Shown here: positions 42,183-51,912 of the stretch, in pieces
How the letters are laid out: each line of letters begins with the position of its first letter
How positions within the stretch are numbered: position 1 is the stretch's first letter
NCBI GenBank assembly: GCA_937959395.1
Contig: CALGLR010000077.1
Coordinates: 1-64,000, forward strand
Length of the DNA: 64,000 bases
DNA from: an uncultured Flavobacteriaceae bacterium
GTDB taxonomy: Bacteria; Bacteroidota; Bacteroidia; Flavobacteriales; Flavobacteriaceae
Direction of reading: 5' to 3'
The notes under the pieces: generated by a model
What the model was told of the DNA's origin: nothing
What the model saw: only the letters and a program-made list of their open reading frames with translations
Database searches by the model: none
Translations under genes and position numbers: made by a program

Positions 42183-42207
42183 TTTAAGTCCGTTTTTAAT
42201 TACTTCA

Positions 42208-42244
42208 AAACACCTAGAGTTTTCATACTGATTTCTAGGTGTTT
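42208..42244 (-). terminator. Hairpin terminator between the two lipocalin-like genes
   Basis: AAACACCTAGA (42208-42218) and TCTAGGTGTTT (42234-42244) form an 11-bp stem after the upstream gene's stop. The T-run is short, so termination may be partial. Confidence 0.6.
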
Positions 42245-42275
42245 AAATAAATGAATCTGAAATAAATATTCAAAT

Positions 42276-42839
42276 TTATTGTTTCGTATAAATCATTGTA
42301 AAATCTTCATCAGACACCACTGTAACTCCACTATCTGGATCCTCTACAGAGAAAGCATCTTCGAAAGTAACTATAAGTTCATTATCACTATTTAAAGAAA
42401 GTGAATAAGTACTTAAATCTTCGTTTACAATTGTTACTGTGTCACTATTTTTAGACCAGGTAAAATTAGTGTCCTCAATTTCATCTATGCACTCTGAACT
42501 ATAAGTATAACTATCTGTTGTTCCTATTTCTAAAACAGCATCAATATTTGCATAACTCGTTACTTTTGTTACACCTGTACTGTCTGCATTAAAAACAATG
42601 GTTTCATTAGTATAACAATTCGCTTCCGCTATAATATTAGCTTCAGCCACACCATCACCATTAAGATCTAAAGGCGTTGTTGTATTAAAACTTGTTAATT
42701 TCCAAGTTCCATCAATGGTAAATGCTACTTGCCCATCGTTATTTGGAGAGCTATCTACAGAATCGTCGTCTTTAGAACATGAAGTGAATAGTGATAATGC
42801 CGCGAATACGACAAGGGAATAAGTCTTAACTTTTTTCAT
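42276..42839 (-). CDS. Lipocalin-like domain lipoprotein, paralog
   Basis: 187-residue lipoprotein (lipobox FTSC, Cys21; SKDDDSVD follows, an acidic surface-export-like signal). The barrel begins GTWKLTSFNTTTPLDLNGDG, then NCYTNETIVFNADSTGVTKV and ECIDEIEDTNFTWSKNSDT. The two lipoproteins share the WxLTxF/L start, the NGDG calcium-like loop and both cysteines, indicating tandem duplication. Confidence 0.82.
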   Translation of the reverse strand: MKKVKTYSLVVFAALSLFTSCSKDDDSVDSSPNNDGQVAFTIDGTWKLTSFNTTTPLDLNGDGVAEANIIAEANCYTNETIVFNADSTGVTKVTSYANIDAVLEIGTTDSYTYSSECIDEIEDTNFTWSKNSDTVTIVNEDLSTYSLSLNSDNELIVTFEDAFSVEDPDSGVTVVSDEDFTMIYTKQ

Positions 42840-42903
42840 TTTAAGTAGGTGTTTAATTAAATTTGGTAAGCAAATATAACTTAATTACCTAAAAAACAAA
42901 ACT

Positions 42904-44217
42904 TTAATCAACAAAATCAAACCTTACTAAACCATCGTCGTCTATTTCAGTGAGCTCTATTTTTTGTAATGTATTCGCTAATTCTGGATTCCATGGGGCT
43001 TTTACTTTTACATAATTCTCTGTAAAACCTTGTATATAACCGGATCTATTATCGGCTTCAAATAGAACCGTTCTTACACTTCCTAATTGACTTTCATAAA
43101 AAGCACGGCGCTTTTTAACACTTAAACCTCGTAACATTTTACTGCGCTTAGCTCTTACGTTTTTAGGAATTGTATTATCCATAGTAGCCGCTAAAGTATT
43201 ATCTCTTTCAGAATATGTAAAAACATGAAGATATGAGATATCTAATTCACTTAAAAAATTATAGGTATCTAAAAAATGATCATCGGTTTCTCCAGGAAAA
43301 CCAACAATTACATCGACTCCAATGCATGCATGCGGCATTGTATCTTTTATTTTTAAAACTCTTTCAACATACAATTCCCTTTGGTAACGACGTCTCATTA
43401 ACTTTAATAACTCATTACTACCACTTTGAAGAGGTATATGAAAATGTGGGACAAATGTTCTACTATTAGAAACGAAGTTTATAGTCTCATTTTTAAGTAA
43501 GTTAGGTTCAATCGACGAAATTCTTAAACGTTCAATACCTTCAACTTTATCTAAAGCCTGAACTAATTCATAAAATGTGTGTTCATGTGTTTTATTACCA
43601 TACTCACCTTTACCATAATCCCCAATATTAACACCCGTTAATACAATTTCTTTTATATTTTTTTCTGAAATTTCTTTAGCGTTCTTTAAAACATTCTCTA
43701 ATGTATCACTTCTAGAAATACCACGAGCTAATGGTATTGTACAATAGGTACATTTATAGTCACAACCATCTTGCACTTTTAAAAAAGCTCTGGTACGATC
43801 ACCAACAGAATAACTCCCTACATAAAAATCGGCTTCTTCTATTTCGCAAGAATGCACTTCTCCAAAATCATTTTTAGAAAGATCATTTAAATAATCGGTG
43901 ATTTTAAATTTTTCGGTAGCTCCTAAAACTAAATCTACACCATTTACATCTGCCAATTCTTGGGGCTTAAGTTGCGCATAACAGCCTAAAGCTGCGATAA
44001 AAGCATCAGGACTCGCTTTTTGAGCTTGTTTTACAATCGTTTTAAAGCGTTTATCTGCATTCTCGGTTACAGAACAGGTATTAATAACATAAATGTCTGC
44101 TTTTTCAGAAAAATCGACACGATCAAAACCTTCATCTTGAAAATTTCTTGCTATTGTTGATGTTTCAGAAAAATTAAGCTTGCAACCAAGCGTATAAAAT
44201 GCGACCTTTTTTTTCAT
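42904..44217 (-). CDS. mtaB: tRNA t6A37 methylthiotransferase
   Basis: 437 residues. The N-terminal UPF0004 domain carries three cluster cysteines (GCKLNFSETS, NTCSVTENAD, GCYAQLKP). The radical-SAM core has CDYKCTYC (about 152-159), VLTGVNIGDYG and IPLQSGSNELLKLMRRRY. A TRAM-like domain closes the protein. It adds methylthio to t6A at position 37 of ANN-decoding tRNAs. Its -7 promoter box is at 44286-44293. Confidence 0.93.
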   Translation of the reverse strand: MKKKVAFYTLGCKLNFSETSTIARNFQDEGFDRVDFSEKADIYVINTCSVTENADKRFKTIVKQAQKASPDAFIAALGCYAQLKPQELADVNGVDLVLGATEKFKITDYLNDLSKNDFGEVHSCEIEEADFYVGSYSVGDRTRAFLKVQDGCDYKCTYCTIPLARGISRSDTLENVLKNAKEISEKNIKEIVLTGVNIGDYGKGEYGNKTHEHTFYELVQALDKVEGIERLRISSIEPNLLKNETINFVSNSRTFVPHFHIPLQSGSNELLKLMRRRYQRELYVERVLKIKDTMPHACIGVDVIVGFPGETDDHFLDTYNFLSELDISYLHVFTYSERDNTLAATMDNTIPKNVRAKRSKMLRGLSVKKRRAFYESQLGSVRTVLFEADNRSGYIQGFTENYVKVKAPWNPELANTLQKIELTEIDDDGLVRFDFVD

Positions 44218-44285
44218 AAATGAGTTGTAATTTCCGTGTCCTGAGAAATCTCTTTATATTTACTTTCTACCTTTTAAAGAAGGTG

Positions 44286-44293
44286 CAAATTTA
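44286..44293 (-). promoter_or_regulatory. -7 promoter element for mtaB
   Basis: The reverse complement TAAATTTG fits TAnnTTTG and would start transcription about 62 nt before the mtaB ATG. Confidence 0.5.
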
Positions 44294-44308
44294 CAACTAA
44301 TTAATGAT

Positions 44309-45940
44309 ATGATAAAACAGCTTAATACGCATTTTTCACAAACAATCTTCTATTTATCAATTAGTTGCGTTATTTTTAATTTACAGTCGTGTACAAAAGT
44401 TTCTGATGACTCTAAAAATCATCTCGTTTTTAGATACAACGAACATAAGAATATTGGCTCTTTAGATCCTGCCTTTGCAAAGGACAATGCAGATATTTGG
44501 GCCGCCAATCAATTATTTAACGGTTTGGTTCAAATGAATGAAAATTTAAATGTTGAACCGTGTATTGCTAAAAATTGGTCTATATCTGAAGACGCGCTTA
44601 CGTATTCCTTTACACTTAGAAACGATACTTATTTTCATAAACATAAATTATTTGGCAAAGATTCTACAAGAATTGTAAAAGCTTCAGATTTCGAATATAG
44701 TTTTAATAGATTATTAGATAAAAGAGTCGCTTCTCCTGGGAGATGGGTTTTAAATAAAGTTAAATCATTTTCAGCTAAAAATGATAGTGTTTTTTCTATA
44801 AAATTAAAACAACCTTTTCCTACGTTTTTAGGACTATTAACTATGAAATATTGCTCTGTAGTTCCTAAAGAAATAGTTGGTAGTACAGTAGATTTTAGAT
44901 CGAACCCTATTGGTACTGGGCCATTTAAATTTAAACGTTGGGAAGAAAATATAAAATTGGTCTTAAGACGTAATTCTTCTTATTTCGAAAAAGATAGTAA
45001 CGGCAAGTCGTTACCTTATCTTGAAGCCGTAGCGATTACTTTTCTTCCTGATAAACAAAGTGAGTTTTTACAATTTGCGCAAGGAAATATTGATTTTGTT
45101 TCTGGTTTAGATGCTTCATATAAAGACGAAATATTAACCGCAAAGGGCGACTTAAGAGATAAATATTCTAAATCGGTTAACATGATTCGTGGCCCATATT
45201 TAAATACAGAATATCTGGCTTTTTATTTAGACACAAAAAATAGTAATATTCAATCTAAATTATTGAGAACAGCTATAAATTATGGGTTTAACCGAAAAAA
45301 GATGATTACTTACTTAAGAAATGGCATTGGTATTCCTGCTAATGGTGGTTTTATACCTAAAGGGCTTCCTGGCTATAATGCATCTATTGGTTATAATTAC
45401 AATCCTGAGAAAGCCAAACAACTTATAAAACAATACAAAACCGAAACTGGAGACACAAACCCAGAAATTACGATTACCACTACTAGTAATTATTTAAGTT
45501 TTTGTGAATACATACAAAGAGAACTTCAAAAATTAGGACTAATCGTAAATGTAGAAGTTATTCCTGCAGCGACATTAAAATCGGCTAAAGCAAATGGCAA
45601 ATTAGATATTTTTAGAGCCAGTTGGGTTGCAGATTATCCAGATGCTGAAAATTATCTCTCTTTATATTTTAGTGAGAATTTCGCACCAAAAGGTCCCAAT
45701 TATACTCATTTTAAAAATGAATTATTTGACCGTTATTATGAAGCTTCTTTCAATGAAACCAATGTAAAAAATAGAGAACAGCTCTATTCAAAAATGGATT
45801 CACTAGTGATGGAAGAAGCTCCAATAGTTCCTCTTTTTTATGATGAAGTTGTTCGTTTTACTCGAAAAGAAGTTTCCGGATTAGGCATTAACCCAATCAA
45901 TTTGTTAGATTTAAAAAGAGTAAAAAAAACTAATCGTTAG
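44309..45940 (+). CDS. Peptide/oligopeptide ABC transporter substrate-binding lipoprotein (SBP family 5)
   Basis: 543 residues, lipoprotein (lipobox LQSC, Cys28). Family 5 binding-protein text: SLDPAFAKDNADIWAANQLF, GLVQMNENLNVEPCIAKNWS, NPIGTGPFKFKRWEENIKL, and LRTAINYGFNRKKMI. It binds peptides or similar solutes. No permease or ATPase genes follow, so partner components are elsewhere. The 3' end overlaps a convergent gene by 11 bp. Confidence 0.9.
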   Translation: MIKQLNTHFSQTIFYLSISCVIFNLQSCTKVSDDSKNHLVFRYNEHKNIGSLDPAFAKDNADIWAANQLFNGLVQMNENLNVEPCIAKNWSISEDALTYSFTLRNDTYFHKHKLFGKDSTRIVKASDFEYSFNRLLDKRVASPGRWVLNKVKSFSAKNDSVFSIKLKQPFPTFLGLLTMKYCSVVPKEIVGSTVDFRSNPIGTGPFKFKRWEENIKLVLRRNSSYFEKDSNGKSLPYLEAVAITFLPDKQSEFLQFAQGNIDFVSGLDASYKDEILTAKGDLRDKYSKSVNMIRGPYLNTEYLAFYLDTKNSNIQSKLLRTAINYGFNRKKMITYLRNGIGIPANGGFIPKGLPGYNASIGYNYNPEKAKQLIKQYKTETGDTNPEITITTTSNYLSFCEYIQRELQKLGLIVNVEVIPAATLKSAKANGKLDIFRASWVADYPDAENYLSLYFSENFAPKGPNYTHFKNELFDRYYEASFNETNVKNREQLYSKMDSLVMEEAPIVPLFYDEVVRFTRKEVSGLGINPINLLDLKRVKKTNR

Positions 45941-46868
45941 ACACCAAAGAAGGATCAGCTTTCACTTTAGTTATAGAAAAGTAATACAAATCGTCATCGC
46001 CTTTACCATTTGGCCGTCTTGAAGAAAAATAGCCTTCTTTTTTTGTTTCATCAATAACATAGCAAAAATCGTCATATTTACTATTCACAGGACCAGGTAA
46101 TAATTTAGCTTGATGAAAACCTTTTATTTTATTTTTATCAGCTTTATAAATATCCAACCCTCCTACTCCATTTGCTCTGTCTGAAGAAAAATATAGCACT
46201 CCTTTATCACTTATAAAAGGAAACATTTCTTTTCTAACCGAATTTACTAATTCGCCTAGATTTACAGGTTTACCATAAACAGTTTCATCTGAAATGGATA
46301 CTTTAAAAATATCTGTAGGTCCTTTTGCACTTGGAATGTTAGAAACAAAATACAATGTTTTTCCATCTGGGCTTAATGCAGGATGCCCGTAAGAATAATT
46401 AGGATCGCAAAAGCTTAAACGCTCAAAGTTTGTCCAACCTTTACCTTCTACAAATTCTCCACGTTCAATAAATAGATTATAACTCTTTCCTCCTTTTTTA
46501 TAAGTCTTGCTTTTCGAAGTATTATTAGCAGTTGTATATATATATTTACCATTAGGACTAATAACAGCATTAGATCTATTTAAATGCTCATTTTTAGATA
46601 TACTTACTTTAGTAATATTATCTATTTGTCCATTTGATTTTTTATTCGCTTCAAAAAGACTGTAAATTAAATTCTTGCCCTGCTTTTTTCTATTTAAATT
46701 AACGCTATTAAGCTCTGGAGAAGAAAAATAAACTTTATTATTAAGTGATAACGTAAGCCCATAATGGCTATTATTCGTATTCATATCCAGATTAACAATA
46801 GTATAAGCTTCATTTTGAGATAAAGAAGAAACAGTCACTAATAGTAACAGAAAAGCTATTTTATTCAT
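45930..46868 (-). CDS. Secreted WD40-like/PD40 beta-propeller protein
   Basis: 312 residues with signal peptide (cleavage near VSSLSQ). Propeller blades with PD40 motifs: AVISPNGKYIYTTANNTSK, HPALSPDGKTLYFVSNIP, FPFISDKGVLYFSSDRANG, GYFSSRRPNGKGDDDLYYF. Similar to the propeller part of the OmpA-linked proteins of Bacteroidota, but without an OmpA domain. Probably periplasmic or surface associated; function unknown. Confidence 0.8.
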   Translation of the reverse strand: MNKIAFLLLLVTVSSLSQNEAYTIVNLDMNTNNSHYGLTLSLNNKVYFSSPELNSVNLNRKKQGKNLIYSLFEANKKSNGQIDNITKVSISKNEHLNRSNAVISPNGKYIYTTANNTSKSKTYKKGGKSYNLFIERGEFVEGKGWTNFERLSFCDPNYSYGHPALSPDGKTLYFVSNIPSAKGPTDIFKVSISDETVYGKPVNLGELVNSVRKEMFPFISDKGVLYFSSDRANGVGGLDIYKADKNKIKGFHQAKLLPGPVNSKYDDFCYVIDETKKEGYFSSRRPNGKGDDDLYYFSITKVKADPSLVSND

Positions 46869-47106
46869 AACGTATTGATTTAATAATAATTAATAATACT
46901 ATTACATTTGTTAATAACTCATATCATTATTAACAAATTAAAGAATTAAAAAGTAAGGCACAAAAACCTCATAATCAGTATTAAAATTACATTAAATAAA
47001 GATTGAAAAAACCATTTAGTTTATAATTACTAACAGGTTATTAACAATTAAAAAATATTATAGTGTTGATAAGTGTTGTTGAGGGTTAAAAAAACAGATG
47101 ATTTTT

Positions 47107-47811
47107 TTATTCTTGTTTTGTTTTCTTTAGTTCGGGGTTATGTTCTAAAACTATCCCTACTACAATAAGATATTGAGAAATACCATAAAATAACATTATC
47201 GTAATTTGATGATATCCAAAATCTTTATCGTAAAAAGCTTGCAATACAGAAATACTATCTGAAACTATTGAGAAAAAGACACCAGTTAAAACCATCCAGA
47301 AACTTTTTCTTAATACAACATTACGGCGCAAATAAGCAAATTGAGAAACAATTAAAGACGTAAATAAATAAATTAAAACGGGTATAAAGTAATCTCCTAG
47401 ATTATCTTGAATAAAAAACATAATAATAGTCATGTAAGCAAACAAAACTAGTAGAGAAGGTATTAATTCTCTAAATTTAAAATCTTGATTGTTTGTAAAC
47501 CTTAATGCATAAGCAATTTTTCCTAAGATGAAAAAGAGAATGCCTAAACCAAAATAAAGAGCATTTTCGTGAAAAATAAAAAATAAATCTCCACATATAA
47601 AAAATAGCAAAGCAATAATTATAACATATCGCTTCTTTTTTAGAACCTCTCTATTGTTGATTAGGTAAAAAATAAGCAGCAAAACTATTAAACTTGTTTT
47701 AGTTATAACTCGATATAGAATTTCGCCGCTAACATTTTTTACTACGATATCTAAAACGAGTAATAAGAAAAAAATAATTAAAAATAATATGTTATCTCTA
47801 AACAGTTTCAC
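47107..47811 (-). CDS. YhhN-family (lysoplasmalogenase-like) membrane protein, array copy 1
   Basis: 234 residues, about eight membrane helices. YhhN/TMEM86 landmarks are in order: the RVITKTSL start of helix 2, FICGDLFFIF (acidic residue about 75), GKIAYALRF, FSIVSDSISVLQAFY (acidic residue about 185), and YGISQYLIVVG. Both conserved acids (GD and SD) are present, so this copy could be catalytically competent if the family assignment holds. Known family members cleave the vinyl-ether bond of lysoplasmalogen. It is the last gene of the seven-gene minus-strand array. Confidence 0.78.
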   Translation of the reverse strand: MKLFRDNILFLIIFFLLLVLDIVVKNVSGEILYRVITKTSLIVLLLIFYLINNREVLKKKRYVIIIALLFFICGDLFFIFHENALYFGLGILFFILGKIAYALRFTNNQDFKFRELIPSLLVLFAYMTIIMFFIQDNLGDYFIPVLIYLFTSLIVSQFAYLRRNVVLRKSFWMVLTGVFFSIVSDSISVLQAFYDKDFGYHQITIMLFYGISQYLIVVGIVLEHNPELKKTKQE

Positions 47812-47855
47812 TTAAATAAATTTAGTTTTTAATGTATATTAAACATTATTAATTA

Positions 47856-48581
47856 CTAAGTAGCTTTCTTTTTTTCAATTAGAATTCCTGTAACTATTAA
47901 AAATTGAGATACCCCATAAAAAGCCATAACAACCATACTTAACCTCGTTATTAATAATTGATTATAAAAGGCCTGAATTATAGCAACACTATCTGAAACA
48001 AAAGACAATAGCACTCCTATAAAAACGAGTAAAAAACTTTTCTTGTCTACTTCATATTGCCTTAGAAAAGCAAATAAGCCTACAATCATAGTCAGAAAAA
48101 AGTAAAACAATACTGGAAAAAAATAGACTCCTAAACTAATATATAAAAAATTCATTAAGAACAACATATAGCAAAAACACAATATAATGTATGGTATAAT
48201 TTTCACGATATTAAATTCTCTTTTATTTGAAAACCGAATACAGTATAATAACTTTCCAATTATAAAAAAGAAGATGCCCAAATTAAAGAATAAAATATTT
48301 TTTAAAAATATTAAGGAAATATCACCTAACCAATAAGCAATCAATCCAAACAACATTAATTTAAAAGGTTTTGATTTTTTATCTTCAGAATTTATATAGA
48401 AAAAAAGAATTAACGATATTAAAAACCATGGCTTGCTTATTATTGAAGTAATAAACATATCGATATCTGTTAACTTTAAAAGTATATGTATAATTAACAA
48501 TGTAAAATATAATATACTAAAAGTCTTAACGTCCCTAAAGACATTAAACTTACTTAAGTTTTTGATTATATTTTTAATCAT
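47856..48581 (-). CDS. YhhN-family membrane protein, array copy 2
   Basis: 241 residues, eight helices. It keeps both conserved acids: WLGDISLIFL and SFVSDSVAIIQAFYN. Very close to copy 3 (shared FLRQYEVDKKSFLLVFIGVL against FLRQYEVDRRSFLLVFIGVL), so these two are the youngest duplicates. The start ATG overlaps the stop of copy 3 by one base (TAATG), giving translational coupling. Confidence 0.78.
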   Translation of the reverse strand: MIKNIIKNLSKFNVFRDVKTFSILYFTLLIIHILLKLTDIDMFITSIISKPWFLISLILFFYINSEDKKSKPFKLMLFGLIAYWLGDISLIFLKNILFFNLGIFFFIIGKLLYCIRFSNKREFNIVKIIPYIILCFCYMLFLMNFLYISLGVYFFPVLFYFFLTMIVGLFAFLRQYEVDKKSFLLVFIGVLLSFVSDSVAIIQAFYNQLLITRLSMVVMAFYGVSQFLIVTGILIEKKKAT

Positions 48582-49333
48582 TAAATGGTATTGTCATTTT
48601 TAAAATCATTATCCATGTTCTTTTTTTCAAATAGAATTCCTAAAACAATTAAATACTGAGAAAGACTATAAAATATCATAACTACATTAAATTTAGTAAT
48701 AAAAAGCTGATTGTAAAAAGCTTGTATTATTGATACACTATCTGAAACAAAAGAACACAATACACCTATAAAAACCAATAAGAAACTTCTCCTATCTACT
48801 TCATATTGTCTTAAAAAGGCAAATAAGCCAACAATCATTGAAAGAAATAAATAAAACAACACTGGAAAAAAATAATCACCTAAGCTTAAATGTAAAAAAT
48901 TCATTAAGAATATCATGTAAAAAAAACACAAAAGCATAAATGGAATGATTTTTATTAAACGAAAATCTTTCGTATTTGCAAAACGCATACTATAAATCAA
49001 TTTTCCAATTATAAAAAAAAGAATTCCTAAGTTAAAAAACAATTTATTCTCAACAAATATAAGTGCCATGTCACCTAACCAAAACGCAAACAGCGCTAGT
49101 AACATTAACCTAAAATCTCTAGTGTTTTTAAACTCTGCATTAATAATATAAAAAACTATTAAAAAGAGAAGAAACCACGGTTTACTAATTAGAGAAGCGA
49201 CAAAAGGATCTAAGTTTAGATTCTTTAGCAAAATATGTATTAATAATAATGTAAAATAAAATACACTAAAGAGCTTTATTCCTTTAAAAAAAGAAAGCTT
49301 ACTTAATGTTTTATGTATACTTTTAAGTATCAT
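48581..49333 (-). CDS. YhhN-family membrane protein, array copy 3
   Basis: 250 residues. Both acids present (WLGDMALIFVE, SFVSDSVSIIQAFYN), with SLSQYLIVLG near the end. It carries a short polar tail (NMDNDFKNDNTI) lacking in copy 2. Its start overlaps the stop of copy 4 by four bases (ATGA). Nearest relative is copy 2. Confidence 0.78.
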   Translation of the reverse strand: MILKSIHKTLSKLSFFKGIKLFSVFYFTLLLIHILLKNLNLDPFVASLISKPWFLLFLIVFYIINAEFKNTRDFRLMLLALFAFWLGDMALIFVENKLFFNLGILFFIIGKLIYSMRFANTKDFRLIKIIPFMLLCFFYMIFLMNFLHLSLGDYFFPVLFYLFLSMIVGLFAFLRQYEVDRRSFLLVFIGVLCSFVSDSVSIIQAFYNQLFITKFNVVMIFYSLSQYLIVLGILFEKKNMDNDFKNDNTI

Positions 49334-50040
49334 GATAAATTTTTATCTTGCTTTAATAGACTTTTATTGTTTTCATACAAAAGACCAATTATTATAAAAT
49401 ACTGAGATAAACCATAAAAAAACATTATTGTATAATGATTGTATAAAACTTTTGGATCATGAAATTGTTTTAGTAATGTAATACTATCTGAAAACATTGA
49501 TAATAAAACACCTATTAAAACTAACCAAAAACTTTTTATATTCACTTCTTTTTTTCTTAAAAAAGCAAACTGGGCTAACATCATTACAATAAATAAATAA
49601 AGTAATGCAGGTGCAAAATAATCTCCTAAATTATCATAAACCATCAACATTATTCCACACATATATGCAAAGCCAAAAACTAAAAAAGGCCATAGTTTTA
49701 AAACGTCGAAATCTTGTTTATTTGAAAAACGAATAGCATATAATACTTTCGCAATAGCAAATAAAAGCACTCCAACACCAAATCTAATTTTTGTAGTACC
49801 ACCAATTAAAAATAAATCTCCAGCTATAAAACATAACAAAGCAATAATGACTATTCCTCTCTTTCTTTTTTCATCTTTATTATTTATAATATAAAATAAT
49901 AACAAGATTAAAATTAAAAATGTTTTAGTAATGTATCTATAAGGAAAAGCCACTACATTTACTTTGACGTAAGTATCAATTACAAACGCTATTAAATAGA
50001 GGATTGAAAAGGAAGTTAAGTTTTTAAATCGTTTATGCAT
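49330..50040 (-). CDS. YhhN-family membrane protein, array copy 4
   Basis: 236 residues. Both acids are retained (IAGDLFLIGG, SMFSDSITLLKQFHD), with GKVLYAIRF-like spacing (here AKVLYAIRF) and YGLSQYFIIIG. It is the first of three overlapping genes (copies 4, 3, 2), which should form a coupled unit. A 47-bp gap separates it from copy 5. Confidence 0.78.
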   Translation of the reverse strand: MHKRFKNLTSFSILYLIAFVIDTYVKVNVVAFPYRYITKTFLILILLLFYIINNKDEKRKRGIVIIALLCFIAGDLFLIGGTTKIRFGVGVLLFAIAKVLYAIRFSNKQDFDVLKLWPFLVFGFAYMCGIMLMVYDNLGDYFAPALLYLFIVMMLAQFAFLRKKEVNIKSFWLVLIGVLLSMFSDSITLLKQFHDPKVLYNHYTIMFFYGLSQYFIIIGLLYENNKSLLKQDKNLS

Positions 50041-50087
50041 ATAATTTTGGGGAATTATAATAACGTAATTTATGCTTTTTTTTTTAA

Positions 50088-50774
50088 TTATTTAATTTTA
50101 TACTCTAATAATAAACCAGTTACAATAAGATATTGGGCGACCCCATAAGTAAACATTACAAGAAAGTCTTGAAAAATTATTTCATGATAAAATGTTTTTA
50201 ATACCATAACGGTTTCAGATACTAAAAAAAATAATATCCCTAAAAAAACCATTCTGTAACTATCTACATTAGTTGCATTCTTTCTTAAAAAACTAAATAA
50301 AGCAAGAAGTAATGAAACGAAAAAATAAATTAATACTGGTATAAAATAATCTCCTAAATTTTCATAAATGAGTCTAAATATAAATACCATGAATATGAAA
50401 CAGATGATTAAAAAAGGAATTAATCTATTCACATTAAAATCTTCAAAGTTTGTAAATTTTAAACAATAAAATAGTTTTCCCAAAGAAAATAATAACATTG
50501 AAACAATGAAGAACACTTGAGTAGAATAGTCTATGACGAAGATATCACCAATTAAAAAGCTTAATAACCCAAGTAAAACATACAGGGACTTTTTTTTATT
50601 AGTTTCCTTATTATTAACCAAATAGAAACCTATTAGAAGAGATAAAACTATGGGCTTAGAAATATATCTATACGGAAAATCTTCTAAGTAAATCTTTACT
50701 GCTATATCTATAAATAAGACCGCAGCGAAAAGCACTGAAAAGTATATTTTATTCTTAAACAAACTAATCATCAA
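50088..50774 (-). CDS. YhhN-family membrane protein, array copy 5
   Basis: 228 residues. The first acid is conserved (LIGDIFVIDY) but the second is Glu instead of Asp (FFLVSETVMVLKTFY). YGVAQYLIVTG closes the family pattern. A 261-bp gene-free gap upstream (50775-51035) probably contains the promoter of copies 5 to 1. Confidence 0.76.
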   Translation of the reverse strand: MMISLFKNKIYFSVLFAAVLFIDIAVKIYLEDFPYRYISKPIVLSLLIGFYLVNNKETNKKKSLYVLLGLLSFLIGDIFVIDYSTQVFFIVSMLLFSLGKLFYCLKFTNFEDFNVNRLIPFLIICFIFMVFIFRLIYENLGDYFIPVLIYFFVSLLLALFSFLRKNATNVDSYRMVFLGILFFLVSETVMVLKTFYHEIIFQDFLVMFTYGVAQYLIVTGLLLEYKIK

Positions 50775-51035
50775 TTAGGTTTTGGCAGTTTTTTCAATTC
50801 ATTAAAGGATTACAACTACACAAAATTGTAAAAACAATTAAAAATGTTATTGAAAAAAAACATTAATACACATTTACAAAATTTGATTTTACTATTACAA
50901 AACCAAATTTAATTTTACTTTCACTTCTTCTTTTGCTATACTCAAAAGAATCAAACACTAGAGAGAAGCAAATCCTATTTTAAATACTAACGCAACAGTT
51001 TTTATATTATGCAAGCACTATTGGCAAATAAATGA
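50775..51035. other. Gap inside the YhhN array, probable promoter region
   Basis: Very AT-rich. It has direct short repeats of TTACAAAATT type and no ORF. It divides the array into a five-gene block and two upstream single genes. Confidence 0.35.
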
Positions 51036-51734
51036 TCATTCAACTTTTATTAATTCTTGTTTTTCTCTAACTAATCCAGTAATAATTAAATACTGAGATA
51101 AAGCATAAATAAAAATTAACACCTCTTGAGGGATGTATTGGTTATTTAAATAGAAATATTTTAAAGCAGCTAAACTATCTACCATAATAAAAGTAGTCAT
51201 ACCAATTGTAACTAATATAAAACTTTCTTTATTGACTTCATCTTTTCTCATTAATGCATATTGACACATAAAAACTGAAGCAAACAAATAAATTAAAACA
51301 GGCACCATATAAGCCTCTAAATTATTAAAAACCAAACTCATAACTACAATTATAAGTACAAATATAATAAGAAGATATATTTTTAATAGCTTAGAATTGA
51401 ATTCTCTTTCATTAGAAAACGAGGCACAAAAAAGAAACTTACCTACAGAGTAAAACAATATCCCTGCAGATGATAAACTTATTCGTTCTTTATAAGAAAA
51501 AAATAATTCACCTACGAAAAAGAAAAGCATTGCGATAATAACTAAAAATCTTATTTTTTTCCTAGTTTCTTTACTATTTTGAAAATAATATATAATTAAA
51601 GGAATAAGTGTTAAAGGCCTAAACATGTACATATAATCTGTATCATTAGCTAGCAACCTTAGAAATAAACAAATTATTACTATTGCAAAGTAGATGATTG
51701 AAAAAGAAGAAACATTTCTAAACAGACTGGTCAT
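51036..51734 (-). CDS. YhhN-family membrane protein, array copy 6, diverged
   Basis: 232 residues with the same eight-helix layout. The first motif has Glu (FVGELFFSYK) and the second reads TFIMVDSLAALKYFY, keeping Asp but losing the preceding Ser. YALSQYLIITG is intact. It is flanked by gaps of 261 and 178 bp, so it may be transcribed alone. Catalytic competence is doubtful. Confidence 0.74.
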   Translation of the reverse strand: MTSLFRNVSSFSIIYFAIVIICLFLRLLANDTDYMYMFRPLTLIPLIIYYFQNSKETRKKIRFLVIIAMLFFFVGELFFSYKERISLSSAGILFYSVGKFLFCASFSNEREFNSKLLKIYLLIIFVLIIVVMSLVFNNLEAYMVPVLIYLFASVFMCQYALMRKDEVNKESFILVTIGMTTFIMVDSLAALKYFYLNNQYIPQEVLIFIYALSQYLIITGLVREKQELIKVE

Positions 51735-51912
51735 AAGTCTTTATTAATAGATTTTGGGTTACAGGTAAATTTATATAAAAATATCTTAATAGAAGTGTTT
51801 TGTTTAAACTTTTTAGCTCCAGTTATAACAAACACAAGATCTAAAACCATCTTAAGAGTATCTATAACAAGGTTTTTTTATCTTATTTATAAACAAATAC
51901 AGAAATTAAAAC